Assembly (NCBI GenBank): GCA_017505525.1
Contig: JAFVPB010000015.1
Coordinates: 64,026-128,025, forward strand
DNA length: 64,000 nt
Direction of reading: 5' to 3'
Origin: Clostridia bacterium
Lineage (GTDB): Bacteria > Bacillota > Clostridia > UMGS1883
In this document: piece by piece, positions 15,193 to 24,950 of the stretch
Numbering within the stretch: position 1 is the stretch's first letter
Layout: each line of letters opens with the position of its first letter
Notes under the pieces: model-generated
The model's input: only the letters and a program-made list of their open reading frames with translations
Databases searched by the model: none
Told to the model about the DNA's origin: nothing
Translations under genes and position numbers: made by a program

Positions 15193-15228
15193 TTGTAGGG
15201 GAGGGTCTCTGTGCCCTCCCGTTTTTAT
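15193..15228 (+). repeat. 36-bp REP-like repeat (copy 1)
   Basis: TTGTAGGGGAGGGTCTCTGT followed by GCCCTCCCGTTTTTAT, with the stem GGGAGGG/CCCTCCC. It is identical over 36 bp to 60566-60601. The rest of the 264-bp gap holds the terminator to its left and the promoter to its right. Confidence 0.8.
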
Positions 15229-15259
15229 TTCTCACTTTGTATTTTAAACTGCCAAAGTG

Positions 15260-15289
15260 TTGACGAGCCACACCTTTCTGTGATATAAT
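15260..15289 (+). promoter_or_regulatory. Promoter of the yicC housekeeping operon
   Basis: TTGACG (15260-15265), 18 bp, TATAAT (15284-15289). From here genes run co-directionally to 28947 with overlaps or short gaps and no visible terminator. Confidence 0.75.
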
Positions 15290-15327
15290 AAAGTGATAAA
15301 TTATAAGGGTAAGAAGGTTTTGTTATA

Positions 15328-16206
15328 ATGATAAAAAGTATGACCGGCTATGGCTCGGGTTCAGCCGAGGCACAGGGCAAAATATTTACAATCGAGATCA
15401 AATCGGTAAACAACCGCTACAGCGACTTCAACATTAAACTTCCCCGCATATACTCTTTCCTTGAAGATGCACTCAGAAAACGCGCCGCATCGGTAATCAA
15501 CCGCGGAAAGGTTGATATTTTCTTCAACGTTGAATCTTCAGGCGAAGAGGCAAGCAACGTTAAGGTTAATATGGGTCTTGCAAAGGGATATCTTGAAGCG
15601 CTTAGAAGCCTTAGTAATGAGCTTGGAATTCAAAGCAATGCAAACGCTGAAACGTTTTTGCGCATAAGCGATATTTTCACAGTTGAAAAAGACGATGCCA
15701 ATAGTGAAGAAATCGCAAGTGCAGTGCTCTCTGCACTTGACGAGGCTCTTGCATCCTACGATAAGATGCGTGCTGCCGAGGGCGAAAAGCTTAAGGAAGA
15801 TTTAAACTCTCATCTCGATTTTATCGAAAACGCAACAGAAAAAATTGAAAACCGTTCGCCCGAAATCGTTAAAGAATATCAGGAAAGGCTTTACGCACGT
15901 GTGCGCGAGCTTTTAGAAGATTCAACAATTGATGATTCTCGCGTTCTTACTGAAGTTGCAATCTTTGCCGACAGAGTTAACGTAAACGAAGAAACAGTCC
16001 GTCTCAGAAGCCATATTGCTCAGTTCAGGAAAATGCTCGAAAATGGCGGAGTTGTTGGAAGAAAGCTTGATTTCCTTATTCAGGAAATGAACCGTGAAAC
16101 AAACACCATAGGCTCTAAATCAAACGACCTTGAATCTTCGGAAATTGTGATCGATATTAAAGCCGAAATTGAAAAACTGCGCGAGCAGATTCAAAACGTA
16201 GAATAA
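15328..16206 (+). CDS. yicC: YicC-family endoribonuclease
   Basis: This 292-residue protein begins with the family signature IKSMTGYGSGSAEAQGK and IEIKSVNNRYSDFNIKLPR. The C-terminal DUF1732 half shows GRKLDFLIQEMNRETNTIGSKS. The E. coli protein is a ribonuclease acting on small RNAs. It heads the conserved clostridial block yicC-remA-gmk-rpoZ-priA. AGAAGG lies upstream of the ATG. Confidence 0.93.
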   Translation: MIKSMTGYGSGSAEAQGKIFTIEIKSVNNRYSDFNIKLPRIYSFLEDALRKRAASVINRGKVDIFFNVESSGEEASNVKVNMGLAKGYLEALRSLSNELGIQSNANAETFLRISDIFTVEKDDANSEEIASAVLSALDEALASYDKMRAAEGEKLKEDLNSHLDFIENATEKIENRSPEIVKEYQERLYARVRELLEDSTIDDSRVLTEVAIFADRVNVNEETVRLRSHIAQFRKMLENGGVVGRKLDFLIQEMNRETNTIGSKSNDLESSEIVIDIKAEIEKLREQIQNVE

Positions 16207-16221
16207 AAAGGAAATGATTAT

Positions 16222-16479
16222 ATGAAGCTTATAAGTATTGGTTTTGGAAACTTTGTTTCCGACATAAGAATTGTAAGCATTGTAGCTCCCGACAGTGCCC
16301 CTGTTAAACGTCTTGTACAGGAGGCACGCGAAAACGGAATGCTTATAGATGCCACTTTCGGCAGGAAAACAAAATGTGTACTTGTAATGGATAGCTCACA
16401 CGTTATCCTTTCAGCTATTTCTCCACAGAACATTGTGCAGAAAACCGACGAAGAAAGGGGAAATAAAGATGAAGAATAA
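16222..16479 (+). CDS. remA: RemA-like regulatory protein (DUF370)
   Basis: This 85-residue DUF370 protein shows [30 protein letters not shown] and [10 protein letters not shown]. In Bacillus, RemA is a DNA-binding activator of matrix and osmoprotection genes; in Clostridia its targets are unknown. Its final 11 bases overlap the gmk start, consistent with coupled translation. Confidence 0.93.
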   Translation: MKLISIGFGNFVSDIRIVSIVAPDSAPVKRLVQEARENGMLIDATFGRKTKCVLVMDSSHVILSAISPQNIVQKTDEERGNKDEE

Positions 16480-17074
16480 AGGTTTACTTTTCGTAGTTTC
16501 AGGTCCGTCAGGCGTTGGAAAAGGAACAATCTGCCAGGAATATGTGAAAACTCACGACGATAGTGTTCTTTCAATTTCTGCAACCACCAGAGCGCCGCGC
16601 GAGGGCGAAAAACATGGTGTAAACTACTACTACATAACAAATGAAGAATTTGAAGCAGGTATTGCCAAGGGTGAATTTCTTGAAAACGCCGTTTTCTGCG
16701 GAAACCGCTACGGCACTCCGAAGAAAGCTGTACTCGAAATGCTTGAAAGCGGAAAAAATGTTATTCTTGAAATAGAGGTGCAGGGTGCTATGCAGGTACG
16801 CTCGCACTATCCGGAGGGAGTTTTCGTTTTCGTTATTCCCCCATCACTTAAAGAGCTTGAAAACCGTTTGCGCGGAAGAAACACCGAAACAGACGATGTT
16901 ATAAAGAAACGTCTTGAACGTGCAAAGCAAGAATTTGCACTTTGCGAAAAATACAACTATATTCTTATGAATGATAATCTTGGCGATGCACTTTCCAAGC
17001 TTGAAGCTATTATGAAAGCTGAAAGGTGCTATATGCCCAGAAACATTGAATTTATTAAAAAAGAATTTTGCTAA
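16469..17074 (+). CDS. gmk: Guanylate kinase
   Basis: This 201-residue enzyme phosphorylates GMP to GDP. The P-loop is [12 protein letters not shown]. The GMP-binding region shows [20 protein letters not shown], and [13 protein letters not shown] is conserved. The start is ATG 16469, inside the end of remA, with AAAGGGG 8 bases upstream; a longer in-frame extension lacks a ribosome site. Confidence 0.96.
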   Translation: MKNKGLLFVVSGPSGVGKGTICQEYVKTHDDSVLSISATTRAPREGEKHGVNYYYITNEEFEAGIAKGEFLENAVFCGNRYGTPKKAVLEMLESGKNVILEIEVQGAMQVRSHYPEGVFVFVIPPSLKELENRLRGRNTETDDVIKKRLERAKQEFALCEKYNYILMNDNLGDALSKLEAIMKAERCYMPRNIEFIKKEFC

Positions 17075-17101
17075 AATATAAAAAAGAAAGGTTATGTGAT
17101 T

Positions 17102-17308
17102 ATGCTTTATCCTGAAATCTCAAAACTTATGGAAACCGAGGGAATCGATTCCCGCTACTCTCTTGTTATCGCTGCTGCTAAAAGAGCACGTCAGCTTGCA
17201 AGCGAATCAAAGCAAGATAAAACTGTATCTCAGGCTATTAATGAAATTGCCGAGGGTAAGATTATTTGCACACACGCAAAAAATCAGGCACCCGCTGAAG
17301 AAAACTGA
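17102..17308 (+). CDS. rpoZ: RNA polymerase omega subunit
   Basis: This 68-residue subunit begins MLYPEISKLM and contains SRYSLVIAAAKRARQL, the region that clamps the beta-prime C-terminus, then KTVSQAINEIAEGKI. I prefer ATG 17102 over GTG 17096 because homologues start at MLYP and AAAGG is about 10 bases away. It ends 2 bases before priA. Confidence 0.93.
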   Translation: MLYPEISKLMETEGIDSRYSLVIAAAKRARQLASESKQDKTVSQAINEIAEGKIICTHAKNQAPAEEN

Positions 17309-17310
17309 AA

Positions 17311-19743
17311 ATGATTGCCCGTGTATATATTGATACGGACAATTTGAATATCGATAAACCGTTCGACTATTTTGTTCCATGCGAGCTTGAGGAAAAAATA
17401 AGTGCAGGCGCACGCGTTAAGGTGCCTTTTGGCGGAGGAAACGTGCCTAAAGAGGCATATGTTACAGAGCTGATTGATAAAAGCTTTTGCGATAATCTTA
17501 AAAGCATAAAATCTGTAACCGACGCTCTTCCTGTGCTTACGCATCAGGCAATCGAACTTTGCTTTCATATGCGTGAAAGGTATTTTTGCACTTTTTCGGA
17601 GGCGGCACGCACAATGCTTCCGCCCGGAATCAATATGAAGTTTGAGGAATGGATTGTTCTATCCCACGGCTACACCGACAAAACAGGCTTTAAAAGAACA
17701 ACATCGCAGGATTTATTATTGCGTTTTCTGGAAGAAAATGATGGATGCGGAGAATTTTCCCAGATTAAATTAATCTTGGGAAAAAGTGCACGTGCAACCG
17801 TAAATTCCCTTGTTAAAAAGGGTGTTTGCGAAAAAAGTTATCTCGACAAAAGAAAGAACAACGAAAAGTTTGTTCGTGTTGCTTACTGTGCTGATGGAAT
17901 CGATGCGCTTAAAGAATCCGAAAAAATGGAAAGGCGCTCTCCCGCGCAAGCCAGAATACTCAGGCTTCTTCACGAAAACGGCAAAATGCAGATCCCCGAT
18001 ATAATAAATCTTTTAAAAACAACGCGCAATGCGGTAGAAGCTCTTTACGCCAAAAAACTTATAGAATACGGCGAAATTGAATCGCTTCGGAATCCGCTTG
18101 CGGGGAAAGAGATTGAAAAAACCGTTTCTCCCACCCTTACCGATGAGCAAAAAAATGCCGTGAGCAAGATTCTGGAACAGAAAAACGGCACTTTCCTTAT
18201 ACGGGGAGTTACGGGAAGCGGAAAAACAGAGGTTTATCTGAGCGTTGCTTCGCACTATTTTGCTTTAAAAAAGCAGGTTATTGTGCTTGTTCCCGAAATT
18301 TCGCTCACTCCGCAGATGACAAACAGATTCTACGGAAGATTTGGCGAAAAGGTTGCCGTTATTCACAGCGCACTTTCAATGGGCGAACGCCTCGATGAAT
18401 GGAACAGAATTCGCCGCGGAGATGCCCAGATTATTGTAGGCGCCCGAAGTGCCGTTTTTGCACCGTGCAACAACTTAGGTGCAATAATAATCGACGAGGA
18501 GCACGAGCAAACGTATAAATCAGAATCCTCGCCAAAATATCACGCGCGCGAAATCGCCGCATTTCTTGCCGAAAAGCATAATTGCCCTTTGGTGCTTGCA
18601 TCGGCAACACCATCTGTTGAAAGCTATTATAAGGCTAAAATCGGCACATATAATTTAATTGAGCTTGAAAACAGATTTAATAATGCACCTCTTCCCACAG
18701 TTACTATCGAAGATATGCGAAAAGAACTGCGGGATGGTAATAAAACAGTTTTAAGCCGCACCCTTGCCTGCGAAATACAGGAAAACCTGAACAAAGGCGA
18801 GCAAACAATTCTTTTTCTTAACAGGCGCGGCTATTCCACATTTGTTTCGTGCCGCGATTGCGGATATGTTTTCACGTGTCCGTCGTGCAGTGTTTCGCTT
18901 ACCTATCATAAAAAAGAAACTGCACTCACGTGCCACTACTGTGGCTATCGCGAAGATATTCCCGCAAAATGCCCCGAGTGCGAGAGCACAAGGGTGAAGG
19001 ATTTCGGCAAAGGAACTCAGAAGGCACAGGAACAAATCGGCGAAATCTTCCCCTCTGCATCTATGGTTCGTATGGATATGGATACAACAAGCGGGAAAAA
19101 CAGCCACGAAAGGATTCTTGAACATTTTGATAAAGAAAAAATAAATATTCTTCTCGGCACACAAATGGTTACAAAAGGACTTGATTTTGAAAATGTAACG
19201 CTTGTGGGTGTGCTTGCGGCAGATGCTTCTTTAAACGCCGATGATTTCCGTGCACAGGAGCGAACTTTCGACCTTATTACCCAGGTTTGCGGAAGAGCAG
19301 GCAGAGGCGAAAAACGCGGAAGAGCCATTGTGCAAACCTATATGCCTGAAGACAGAACGCTTAATCTTGCAGCATCACAGGATTACAAGGCATTTTTTGA
19401 AGAAGAAATTGCATTCAGGCGTGAATTTGTATATCCGCCGTTTTGCGATATAGTGAATATTATTATAAGCTCAGAGGATAAAAATCTTGCCTCTTCCACT
19501 GCCTCCCAGATTGCCATGGAATTAAGGCTTGCAGTACGCGACGAGGAAAACTGCAGTATTTTTGGGCCCGCTGCGGCACCGATTGAAAAAATGCACAATC
19601 GCTACCGCTACCGCATATGGATGAAATGCAATGCCTCGCGCGAGCTTATAGCTTCGCTTCGCGATATAATTCACAATCAATACTATAAAAGAAAAACAGA
19701 CATTATTGTATCGGCAGATATAAACCCATACAATATGAATTAA
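17311..19743 (+). CDS. priA: Primosomal helicase PriA
   Basis: This 810-residue superfamily-2 helicase restarts stalled forks by loading DnaB-type helicase. An N-terminal 3'BD domain (about 1-100, RVYIDTDNLNIDKPFDYFVP) is followed by a winged helix. The helicase core shows GVTGSGKTEVY (Walker A), IIIDEEHEQTYKSES (DEEH box) and VCGRAGRG. The zinc-binding insert has paired cysteines (CRDCGYVFTCPSC, CHYCGY, CPEC), and a C-terminal domain follows. Its length is slightly above the usual 730-800. Confidence 0.95.
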   Translation: MIARVYIDTDNLNIDKPFDYFVPCELEEKISAGARVKVPFGGGNVPKEAYVTELIDKSFCDNLKSIKSVTDALPVLTHQAIELCFHMRERYFCTFSEAARTMLPPGINMKFEEWIVLSHGYTDKTGFKRTTSQDLLLRFLEENDGCGEFSQIKLILGKSARATVNSLVKKGVCEKSYLDKRKNNEKFVRVAYCADGIDALKESEKMERRSPAQARILRLLHENGKMQIPDIINLLKTTRNAVEALYAKKLIEYGEIESLRNPLAGKEIEKTVSPTLTDEQKNAVSKILEQKNGTFLIRGVTGSGKTEVYLSVASHYFALKKQVIVLVPEISLTPQMTNRFYGRFGEKVAVIHSALSMGERLDEWNRIRRGDAQIIVGARSAVFAPCNNLGAIIIDEEHEQTYKSESSPKYHAREIAAFLAEKHNCPLVLASATPSVESYYKAKIGTYNLIELENRFNNAPLPTVTIEDMRKELRDGNKTVLSRTLACEIQENLNKGEQTILFLNRRGYSTFVSCRDCGYVFTCPSCSVSLTYHKKETALTCHYCGYREDIPAKCPECESTRVKDFGKGTQKAQEQIGEIFPSASMVRMDMDTTSGKNSHERILEHFDKEKINILLGTQMVTKGLDFENVTLVGVLAADASLNADDFRAQERTFDLITQVCGRAGRGEKRGRAIVQTYMPEDRTLNLAASQDYKAFFEEEIAFRREFVYPPFCDIVNIIISSEDKNLASSTASQIAMELRLAVRDEENCSIFGPAAAPIEKMHNRYRYRIWMKCNASRELIASLRDIIHNQYYKRKTDIIVSADINPYNMN

Positions 19744-19772
19744 TAAGTCATAGAACTAAAAGGAGAAAAGAT

Positions 19773-20258
19773 ATGGCTATCAGAAAAATCAGAGAAATAG
19801 GCGATCCTTGCCTTAATAAGGTTTGCCGCGAGGTTGAAAATTTTGATTCAAAGCTTCACACTCTTCTTGACGATATGCGTGAAACGCTTGAAAAGGCAAA
19901 CGGAGTGGGGCTTGCAGCACCGCAGGTTGGTATTCTCCGCCGCGTTGTTATTATCGACAGGGGCGAAGATGGTATTATAGAACTTGTAAACCCCGTTATC
20001 ACAGAAACCTCAGGAAGCTACACAGATATTGAGGGATGCCTCAGTGTTCCGGGCAAAGCAGGCGAGGTTGAAAGGCCAGAGAAAGCAACTGTGCGCGCTT
20101 TCGATCGCAACGGAAACCCAATAGAATACACAGGCGAAGAGCTCTATGCACGTTGCATCTGCCACGAGTGCGACCATCTCGATGGGCATCTCTACGTTGA
20201 AAAAGTTATAAGATTTATTGAACAAGATGAATTTGAGAATAGTGAAGAAGAGGATTAA
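19773..20258 (+). CDS. def: Peptide deformylase
   Basis: This 161-residue metalloenzyme removes the N-formyl group from new proteins. All three motifs are present: GVGLAAPQVG, EGCLSVPG (metal Cys) and HECDHLDG (HExxH). AAAGGAGA precedes the ATG. It lies directly before fmt, whose product adds the formyl group it removes. Confidence 0.97.
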   Translation: MAIRKIREIGDPCLNKVCREVENFDSKLHTLLDDMRETLEKANGVGLAAPQVGILRRVVIIDRGEDGIIELVNPVITETSGSYTDIEGCLSVPGKAGEVERPEKATVRAFDRNGNPIEYTGEELYARCICHECDHLDGHLYVEKVIRFIEQDEFENSEEED

Positions 20259-20261
20259 TAT

Positions 20262-21188
20262 ATGCGCATAATGTTTATGGGTACGCCCGAATTTGCAGAA
20301 AAATCGCTTAAGGCTATGGTTGAAGATAACCACGATGTTGTCTGTGTTATCACTCAGCCTGATAAACCCAAGGGCAGGGGCTACGAAATGGCTATGCCGG
20401 AGGTAAAAAAATATGCCCTTCTGAAAGGCATAGATGTTTATCAGCCCGAAACTCTTAAAGACGGTGCAATATTACCCTTACTTGAAAAATACAATCCCGA
20501 TATAATTATAGTGGTTGCCTACGGAAAAATTCTTCCTGAATATATTTTGAATTTTCCGCCCTATGGTTGCATAAACATCCACGGCTCGCTTCTTCCCAAG
20601 TACCGTGGCGCGGCACCTATTCAGCGTGCTGTAATAGACGGAGAGGAAAAAAGCGGCGTAACAAGTATGTATATGGAAAAAGGGCTTGATACGGGCGATA
20701 TGCTTTTAAAAGAAGAAGTTACAATAACGCCTGAAATGACGGCAGGTGAGCTTCACGATATTTTAGCAGAAGTCGGCGGAAAAGTTCTCTTAAAAACGCT
20801 TGACGAAGCTGAAAATAAAACCCTGAAACCCGAAAAGCAAGACGATTCTCTTTCAACATATGCCGCACAGCTTTCAAAGGCAGAGGGCGAAATCGATTGG
20901 AATCAGGATGCTCAAACAATAATAAACAAGGTGCGCGGTCTTAATCCGTGGCCCATGGCATACACATTTTTAAATGGGAAAAGAGTTGTGATAGATAAAT
21001 GCACATTAAGCGACCTTTCTGCCAAGGCAGGCGAGGTAATTTCTGCCTCAAAAGACGGACTTATAGTCGGTTGTAAAACGAAAAGCGTTGTAATTGAAAA
21101 TATTAAAATCGAAGGAAAAAAGAAAATGTCTGTTGAAGATTATCTTCGCGGACATACTATAGAAGAAGGAACTATCTTAGGAAGGTGA
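20262..21188 (+). CDS. fmt: Methionyl-tRNA formyltransferase
   Basis: This 308-residue enzyme formylates initiator Met-tRNA using 10-formyl-THF. It begins MRIMFMGTPEFAEKSL, with the catalytic region INIHGSLLPKYRGAAPIQRA and the C-terminal OB-like tRNA-binding domain (KVRGLNPWPMAYT). It begins 3 bases after def. Confidence 0.97.
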   Translation: MRIMFMGTPEFAEKSLKAMVEDNHDVVCVITQPDKPKGRGYEMAMPEVKKYALLKGIDVYQPETLKDGAILPLLEKYNPDIIIVVAYGKILPEYILNFPPYGCINIHGSLLPKYRGAAPIQRAVIDGEEKSGVTSMYMEKGLDTGDMLLKEEVTITPEMTAGELHDILAEVGGKVLLKTLDEAENKTLKPEKQDDSLSTYAAQLSKAEGEIDWNQDAQTIINKVRGLNPWPMAYTFLNGKRVVIDKCTLSDLSAKAGEVISASKDGLIVGCKTKSVVIENIKIEGKKKMSVEDYLRGHTIEEGTILGR

Positions 21189-21192
21189 TTAT

Positions 21193-21909
21193 ATGTTTTA
21201 TTACGGCTACGGATTCGACAGCGGATATTTACTCGTTATAATTGCTGCGATTCTTTCTCTCGTGGCATCATCCAGAGTAAACTCAACATTTAAAAAATAT
21301 TCTAAAAAGCACACTGTCCGTGGTCTCACCGCTGAAAGTGCAGCAAGAAGCATACTTGATGCAAATGGGCTTCACTCTGTTAGAATCGAATCTATAGCAG
21401 GAAATCTTACCGACCATTACGACCCGAAAGCAAACGTTGTACGTCTTAGTGATTCCGTAAGGAATTCCACATCTGTTGCGGCAGTTGGTGTTGCCGCGCA
21501 TGAAGCGGGCCACGCCGTTCAACACGCAACGGGATATGCTCCCATAAAAGTAAGAAATGTACTTGTTCCTGCAGCAAATATCGGTTCTATGGTGGGACCG
21601 TATCTTATAATCATTGGTCTTTTGCTTTCAACCGCTTCATATTTCAGCGATGTTTTAATCAACGTTGGAATATGGTTCTTCTCGCTTGCAGTGCTTTTCC
21701 AGTTAGTTACTCTTCCCGTTGAATTCAACGCCTCAAGAAGAGCGATTAATATTCTTTCAGAGGGAATGTATCTTGAATCTGACGAAGTACCTGCAGTTAA
21801 AAAAGTGCTTGGCGCCGCTGCGATGACATATGTTGCCGCTGCAGCAGTAAGTGTTGCAAATCTGCTTCGTTTTCTGCTTCTGGCACAAAATCGCAGGCGC
21901 AGAGATTAA
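21193..21909 (+). CDS. YugP-like zinc metallopeptidase (DUF2268/COG2738 type)
   Basis: This 238-residue membrane protein has an N-terminal membrane segment (about 8-24), the zinc motif VAAHEAGHAVQHA (HExxH) at about 99-111, and two to three further hydrophobic segments. It belongs to the neutral zinc metallopeptidase family typified by B. subtilis YugP. The substrate is unknown. It is embedded between fmt and rsmB, as in other Clostridia, and its stop overlaps the rsmB start. Confidence 0.88.
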   Translation: MFYYGYGFDSGYLLVIIAAILSLVASSRVNSTFKKYSKKHTVRGLTAESAARSILDANGLHSVRIESIAGNLTDHYDPKANVVRLSDSVRNSTSVAAVGVAAHEAGHAVQHATGYAPIKVRNVLVPAANIGSMVGPYLIIIGLLLSTASYFSDVLINVGIWFFSLAVLFQLVTLPVEFNASRRAINILSEGMYLESDEVPAVKKVLGAAAMTYVAAAAVSVANLLRFLLLAQNRRRRD

Positions 21910-23159
21910 TGGCACTTTCAAAGCCGCGCGAGGCGGCACTCAAAACGCTTGTTTCTGTTGAAAAAGACGGTGCATATATTAATTTAGCACTCAGGGATAT
22001 TCTTTCTTCGTGTGATATGGATGCGCGCGACAATGCTCTTTCAACACAGATTGCTTTCGGTGTGATAAAAAACAAGCTTTATATTGATAACATTATAAAA
22101 AATATTTCCACAGTTAAGATAAAAAAGCTTTCGGTGTGGATTTTAAATATTTTGAGAATTGGAATATTTTCAATAAAATTTCTTGATAAAATCCCCGTTT
22201 CAGCCACTGTAAACGAATGTGTTAAGCTCAGCCGCCGATATGGACACAGTGCTTCGGCAGGACTTGTTAATGCCGTTTTAAGAAAGGCATCGCAAAGCGG
22301 TGATTTTCTGCCCGATAATAAAAATTCTGATGAATATTTATCGCTTAAATATTCATTTCCCCTTTGGCTTGTTACATTTTGGAGAAAACAGGGCTACGGC
22401 GAAGAGCTTTTAAAAGCAATTAACACCACTCCTCCGATTATAGCAAGGCTCAACACTCTTAAGGGAGATACGCTTTCTGAAAGCTTCACAAAAATTCCCG
22501 GGCTTCCGCACGCCTATGTATGCAATATGGGTGCAGTGGAAAACACCGAAGAATATATAAACGGAATTATAACAATTCAGGACAGTGCTTCGCAAACAGC
22601 CGTTTCACACCTTAATCCCAAGGAAAATTCGCGTGTGCTTGACTTATGTGCTGCACCGGGAGGAAAAACCACCTATGCCGCGCAATTAATGAATAACACA
22701 GGCGAGGTTATATCATGCGATATTCACCCGCATAAGCTTGAATTAATAAAAAACAATCTTTCCCGCCTGGGAATTACAAATACCAAAGTAATGGAAAATG
22801 ATGCAACTGTATTAAACAGCGAATTCATAGATAAATTCGACTATGTTATTGCCGATGTTCCGTGCTCGGCTCTTGGCGTAATACGCCGCCGGCCCGATGT
22901 TAAATGGACTAAAAACGAAGAAGAACTTACAAATCTTACAGGCATTTCAGAAAAAATTCTCGACAATGCGGCACAATATGTGAAAAAAGGCGGAAAGCTT
23001 TTGTTTTCAACATGCACAATAAATAAAAGTGAAAACGAAGATGCCGCCAATGCTTTTCTTAGCCGAAACAAAGGCTTCAAGCTTGTAGAGTGCGAGCAGC
23101 TTCTTCCGCATATTCACGGAACCGACGGATTTTTTATAGCAATTTTTGAAAGGATATAA
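21909..23159 (+). CDS. rsmB: 16S rRNA m5C967 methyltransferase RsmB
   Basis: This 416-residue protein has an N-terminal NusB-like RNA-binding domain (about 5-130), then a SAM-dependent m5C methyltransferase. SAM binding is VLDLCAAPGGKTTYAA. The catalytic Cys region is VIADVPCSALGVIRRRPDVKW, and the second Cys is in LLFSTCTINKSENE. It starts 1 base within the preceding stop. Confidence 0.95.
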   Translation: MALSKPREAALKTLVSVEKDGAYINLALRDILSSCDMDARDNALSTQIAFGVIKNKLYIDNIIKNISTVKIKKLSVWILNILRIGIFSIKFLDKIPVSATVNECVKLSRRYGHSASAGLVNAVLRKASQSGDFLPDNKNSDEYLSLKYSFPLWLVTFWRKQGYGEELLKAINTTPPIIARLNTLKGDTLSESFTKIPGLPHAYVCNMGAVENTEEYINGIITIQDSASQTAVSHLNPKENSRVLDLCAAPGGKTTYAAQLMNNTGEVISCDIHPHKLELIKNNLSRLGITNTKVMENDATVLNSEFIDKFDYVIADVPCSALGVIRRRPDVKWTKNEEELTNLTGISEKILDNAAQYVKKGGKLLFSTCTINKSENEDAANAFLSRNKGFKLVECEQLLPHIHGTDGFFIAIFERI

Positions 23160-23163
23160 CTAT

Positions 23164-24183
23164 ATGGTTAATCTTGGAGATTTAACTCCCGAAGAGCTTA
23201 AGTCATACATAAAAGAAATCGGCGAGGCGGCTTTCCGCGCCGACCAGATTTATAAATGGGTGCACTCGGGCGCAGAAAGCTTTGACGAAATGACAAATAT
23301 TTCCCAAAAGCTAAAAGAAAAGCTTAGTGAAAGCTTTGAGGTGTTTATTCCCGAAGTTTATAAAAAATATGTATCGAAAATTGATGGCACTGTAAAATAC
23401 CTTTTTAAACTTTCCGATGGAAATATTATAGAATCGGTAGTTATGGACTACCACCACGGTAAAAGCATTTGTGTTTCAAGTCAGGTAGGATGCCGTATGG
23501 GTTGCTCATTTTGCGCTTCAACCCTTAACGGACTTTCCCGCAACCTCACTCCTTTTGAAATAGAGGGGCAGATAATAAGAGCACAAAAGGATATGAATAT
23601 CCGTATAAGCAATATTGTTATTATGGGAATAGGCGAGCCTCTTGATAATTTTGCCAATGTGATAAATTTTATAAAAAATACAAATTCAGATAAGGGACTT
23701 AATATCGGATGCCGCCACATAACGCTTTCAACCTGCGGACTTGCCGATAAAATTTACGATCTTGCTGATTGCAATTTACCAATTAATCTTGCAATATCGC
23801 TTCACGCCCCTACTGATGAGCGAAGAAAGGTTCTTATGCCCATTGCCAATGCCTACTCGATTAAGGCATTAATGGAGGCTTGTGATTACTACTATGATAA
23901 AACTCACAGGCGTATTACATTTGAATATGCCCTTGTTAAAGATAAAAACTCAACACGTGAAGATGCGCTCACTCTTTCAAGGCTTCTTCGCGGTAAAAAT
24001 TGCCACATCAACTTAATTCCCGTTAATCCCGTAAGGGAACGCGAAAACACGCGTATATCAAAAAAAGATATGGAAATTTTCAAGAAAACACTTGAAGAAA
24101 ACGGCGTTAATGCAACAGTCCGCCGAGAGCTTGGAAGCGACATAAACGCATCGTGCGGACAGCTTAGAAATCAGGAACTTTAA
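23164..24183 (+). CDS. rlmN: 23S rRNA/tRNA m2A methyltransferase RlmN (radical SAM)
   Basis: This 339-residue radical SAM enzyme methylates C2 of A2503 in 23S rRNA and A37 in some tRNAs. The cluster motif is VGCRMGCSFCAS (CxxxCxxC). The SAM segment is VIMGIGEPLDNF, and the second catalytic Cys is in INASCGQLR. The start is ATG 23164, 9 bases after AAAGGA; an upstream TTG has no separate site. Confidence 0.96.
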   Translation: MVNLGDLTPEELKSYIKEIGEAAFRADQIYKWVHSGAESFDEMTNISQKLKEKLSESFEVFIPEVYKKYVSKIDGTVKYLFKLSDGNIIESVVMDYHHGKSICVSSQVGCRMGCSFCASTLNGLSRNLTPFEIEGQIIRAQKDMNIRISNIVIMGIGEPLDNFANVINFIKNTNSDKGLNIGCRHITLSTCGLADKIYDLADCNLPINLAISLHAPTDERRKVLMPIANAYSIKALMEACDYYYDKTHRRITFEYALVKDKNSTREDALTLSRLLRGKNCHINLIPVNPVRERENTRISKKDMEIFKKTLEENGVNATVRRELGSDINASCGQLRNQEL

Positions 24184-24207
24184 TTAGTCGAAAGAGAGGT
24201 GGTTATT

Positions 24208-24948
24208 TTGCAATTTTACACAGTTACGGATTGCGGAAAAACAAGACCTAATAACGAGGATTTTTGTTGCGGAGAAGTGATAAACGGATTCACAGTAATG
24301 ATTCTTGCCGACGGAATGGGCGGTTATCAGGGCGGAGAAATTGCCAGCTCAGGTGCTGTGGAAACAGTTGTTGAATATCTTAGAAAAAATCTTCAGAAAT
24401 ATTCTTCACCGAAGCAGATTTTCGAGGTAATGCACGCTGCGCTTTATTATGCCAATAAAAATCTTTTTAATATGGCAAACGAGAGCACAACACTCGAGGG
24501 TATGGGAACTACAATCGATATTGTCATCTCATCGGGGCACGATTTATTCATTGCCCACGTAGGCGACGGACGCGTATATAAGATTTTGGGCAACAAAAAA
24601 ATCAAAAAAATCACACGCGACCATAGCTTGGTGGAATATATGCTCGAGCGTGGAGAAATCACGCCTCAGGAAGCAGCAGTCCATCCCCAGCGCCACGTTA
24701 TAACAAGGGCACTCGGAACGGAATACACCATCAATGCCGATATGATAATGGAGAATATAACATCGAAAGACATACTGCTTTTATGTAGCGACGGACTTAC
24801 GGGGATGCTCAGCGATGAAAAAATTCTTTCTGTTGTTGCAGAATCTGAAAGCCTTAATGAGGCGGCACAAACCCTTGTGCGACTTGCCAATGAGGCAGGC
24901 GGAAAAGATAATATAACAGTTATTATTGCACGCTTGGAGGAGGAATAA
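24208..24948 (+). CDS. prpC: PP2C-type Ser/Thr phosphatase (Stp/PrpC)
   Basis: This 246-residue PPM phosphatase opposes the neighbouring PASTA kinase PrkC. Metal-binding residues lie in NNEDFC, LADGMGGYQGG, LLLCSDGLTGM and GGKDNITVI. The start is likely TTG 24208 (MQFYTVTDCGKTRPN), 8 bases after AGAGAGG; GTG 24199 overlaps that site. It ends 2 bases before prkC, the standard Gram-positive arrangement. Confidence 0.94.
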   Translation: MQFYTVTDCGKTRPNNEDFCCGEVINGFTVMILADGMGGYQGGEIASSGAVETVVEYLRKNLQKYSSPKQIFEVMHAALYYANKNLFNMANESTTLEGMGTTIDIVISSGHDLFIAHVGDGRVYKILGNKKIKKITRDHSLVEYMLERGEITPQEAAVHPQRHVITRALGTEYTINADMIMENITSKDILLLCSDGLTGMLSDEKILSVVAESESLNEAAQTLVRLANEAGGKDNITVIIARLEEE

Positions 24949-24950
24949 TT

